Assembly (NCBI GenBank): GCA_028288305.1
Contig: JAQBOA010000023.1
Location: forward strand, 1 to 56,148
DNA: 56,148 nucleotides
From: Mucilaginibacter sp.
GTDB lineage: Bacteria > Bacteroidota > Bacteroidia > Sphingobacteriales > Sphingobacteriaceae
Direction of reading: 5' to 3'
The position numbers and the translations under genes were made by a program. Positions 56,068 to 56,148 of this stretch are shown here, in pieces; within the stretch, counting starts at the first letter, position 1, and each line of letters opens with the position of its first letter. Below the pieces are notes generated by a model. It saw only the letters and a list, made by a program, of their open reading frames with translations, did no database searches and had not been told where the DNA came from.

Positions 56068-56148
56068 ATGAATGCATTATTAAAAAAACTGCCGGCAATA
56101 TTTTTAACGCTTTGTATCCTATCTTTGGCAGCTTGTAAACAACCGTCG
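56068..56148 (+). CDS. Lipoprotein N-terminus, gene cut by the window end
   Basis: The visible 27 residues (MNALLKKLPAIFLTLCILSL, then AACKQPS) form a lipoprotein signal with lipobox LAAC. The gene follows the GH5-like gene by 64 bp and is likely another member of the locus, such as a glycosidase or binding lipoprotein. The function cannot be told from this fragment. Confidence 0.7.
   Translation, partial: MNALLKKLPAIFLTLCILSLAACKQPS

Overview
The window is chromosomal DNA from a Bacteroidota bacterium, most likely family Sphingobacteriaceae (Mucilaginibacter or Pedobacter-like). This is inferred from the AT-rich base composition, -7 promoter motifs close to TAnnTTTG, a SusC/SusD pair with a DUF6377-type regulator, lipoproteins and secreted glycosidases with short SPI/SPII signals, and several families typical of that group (DUF4142, FUSC membrane proteins, an FHS-type sugar porter beside a ROK kinase). 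No rRNA, tRNA or CRISPR array was recognised.

Layout. 1-1.4 kb: a polyprenyl-phosphate sugar transferase on the minus strand. 1.8-3.3 kb: a decayed patch with an internally deleted IS110-family transposase and a frameshifted secreted protein. 3.5-18 kb: housekeeping genes (dienelactone hydrolase, sensor kinase, ClpB, a PAS protein without an ATPase domain, a HEAT-like protein, two M16 peptidase subunits, IMP dehydrogenase, ROK kinase and sugar porter). 18.3-18.7 kb: a probable non-coding RNA gene with a near-consensus promoter and an intrinsic terminator. 18.8-29.2 kb: PIN-PhoH ATPase, FUSC membrane protein, PEP carboxylase, DUF4142 lipoprotein, thymidylate kinase, a 43-aa small gene, DUF763 protein, Asp/Glu racemase. 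29.2-34.6 kb: divergent GH3 and GH29 glycosidases, a frameshifted GIY-YIG gene flanked by repeats, and an SMP-30-like protein. 34.7-36.4 kb: YoeB-type toxin-antitoxin pair, a lipoprotein, an antitoxin-like small ORF and a repeat-bearing spacer. 36.5-43.1 kb: glycerol catabolism (glpD, glpK, glpF), with hemA and a globin-like lipoprotein/membrane-protein pair on the opposite strand between glpD and glpK. 43.2-56.1 kb: a polysaccharide utilisation locus (regulator, SusC, SusD, GH97, GH87-like beta-helix protein, GH5-like protein, and the start of another lipoprotein), probably aimed at an alpha-glucan.

Working together. GlpF, GlpK and GlpD form a complete glycerol uptake and oxidation route. 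The PUL would bind and import oligosaccharides through SusC/SusD and cut them with its own hydrolases. GH3 and GH29 share a similar promoter element and probably respond to a related glycan signal.

The most distinctive feature is the spacer DNA. Several gene junctions hold hairpins built from 7-bp or 9-bp 'words' with partly fixed and partly variable letters (for example GTNNNCA), followed by their inverted complement. Two further inverted-repeat families occur twice each. One repeat family brackets a GIY-YIG nuclease gene, which suggests a repeat-plus-nuclease mobile system resembling REP/RAYT in logic but with an unrelated enzyme.
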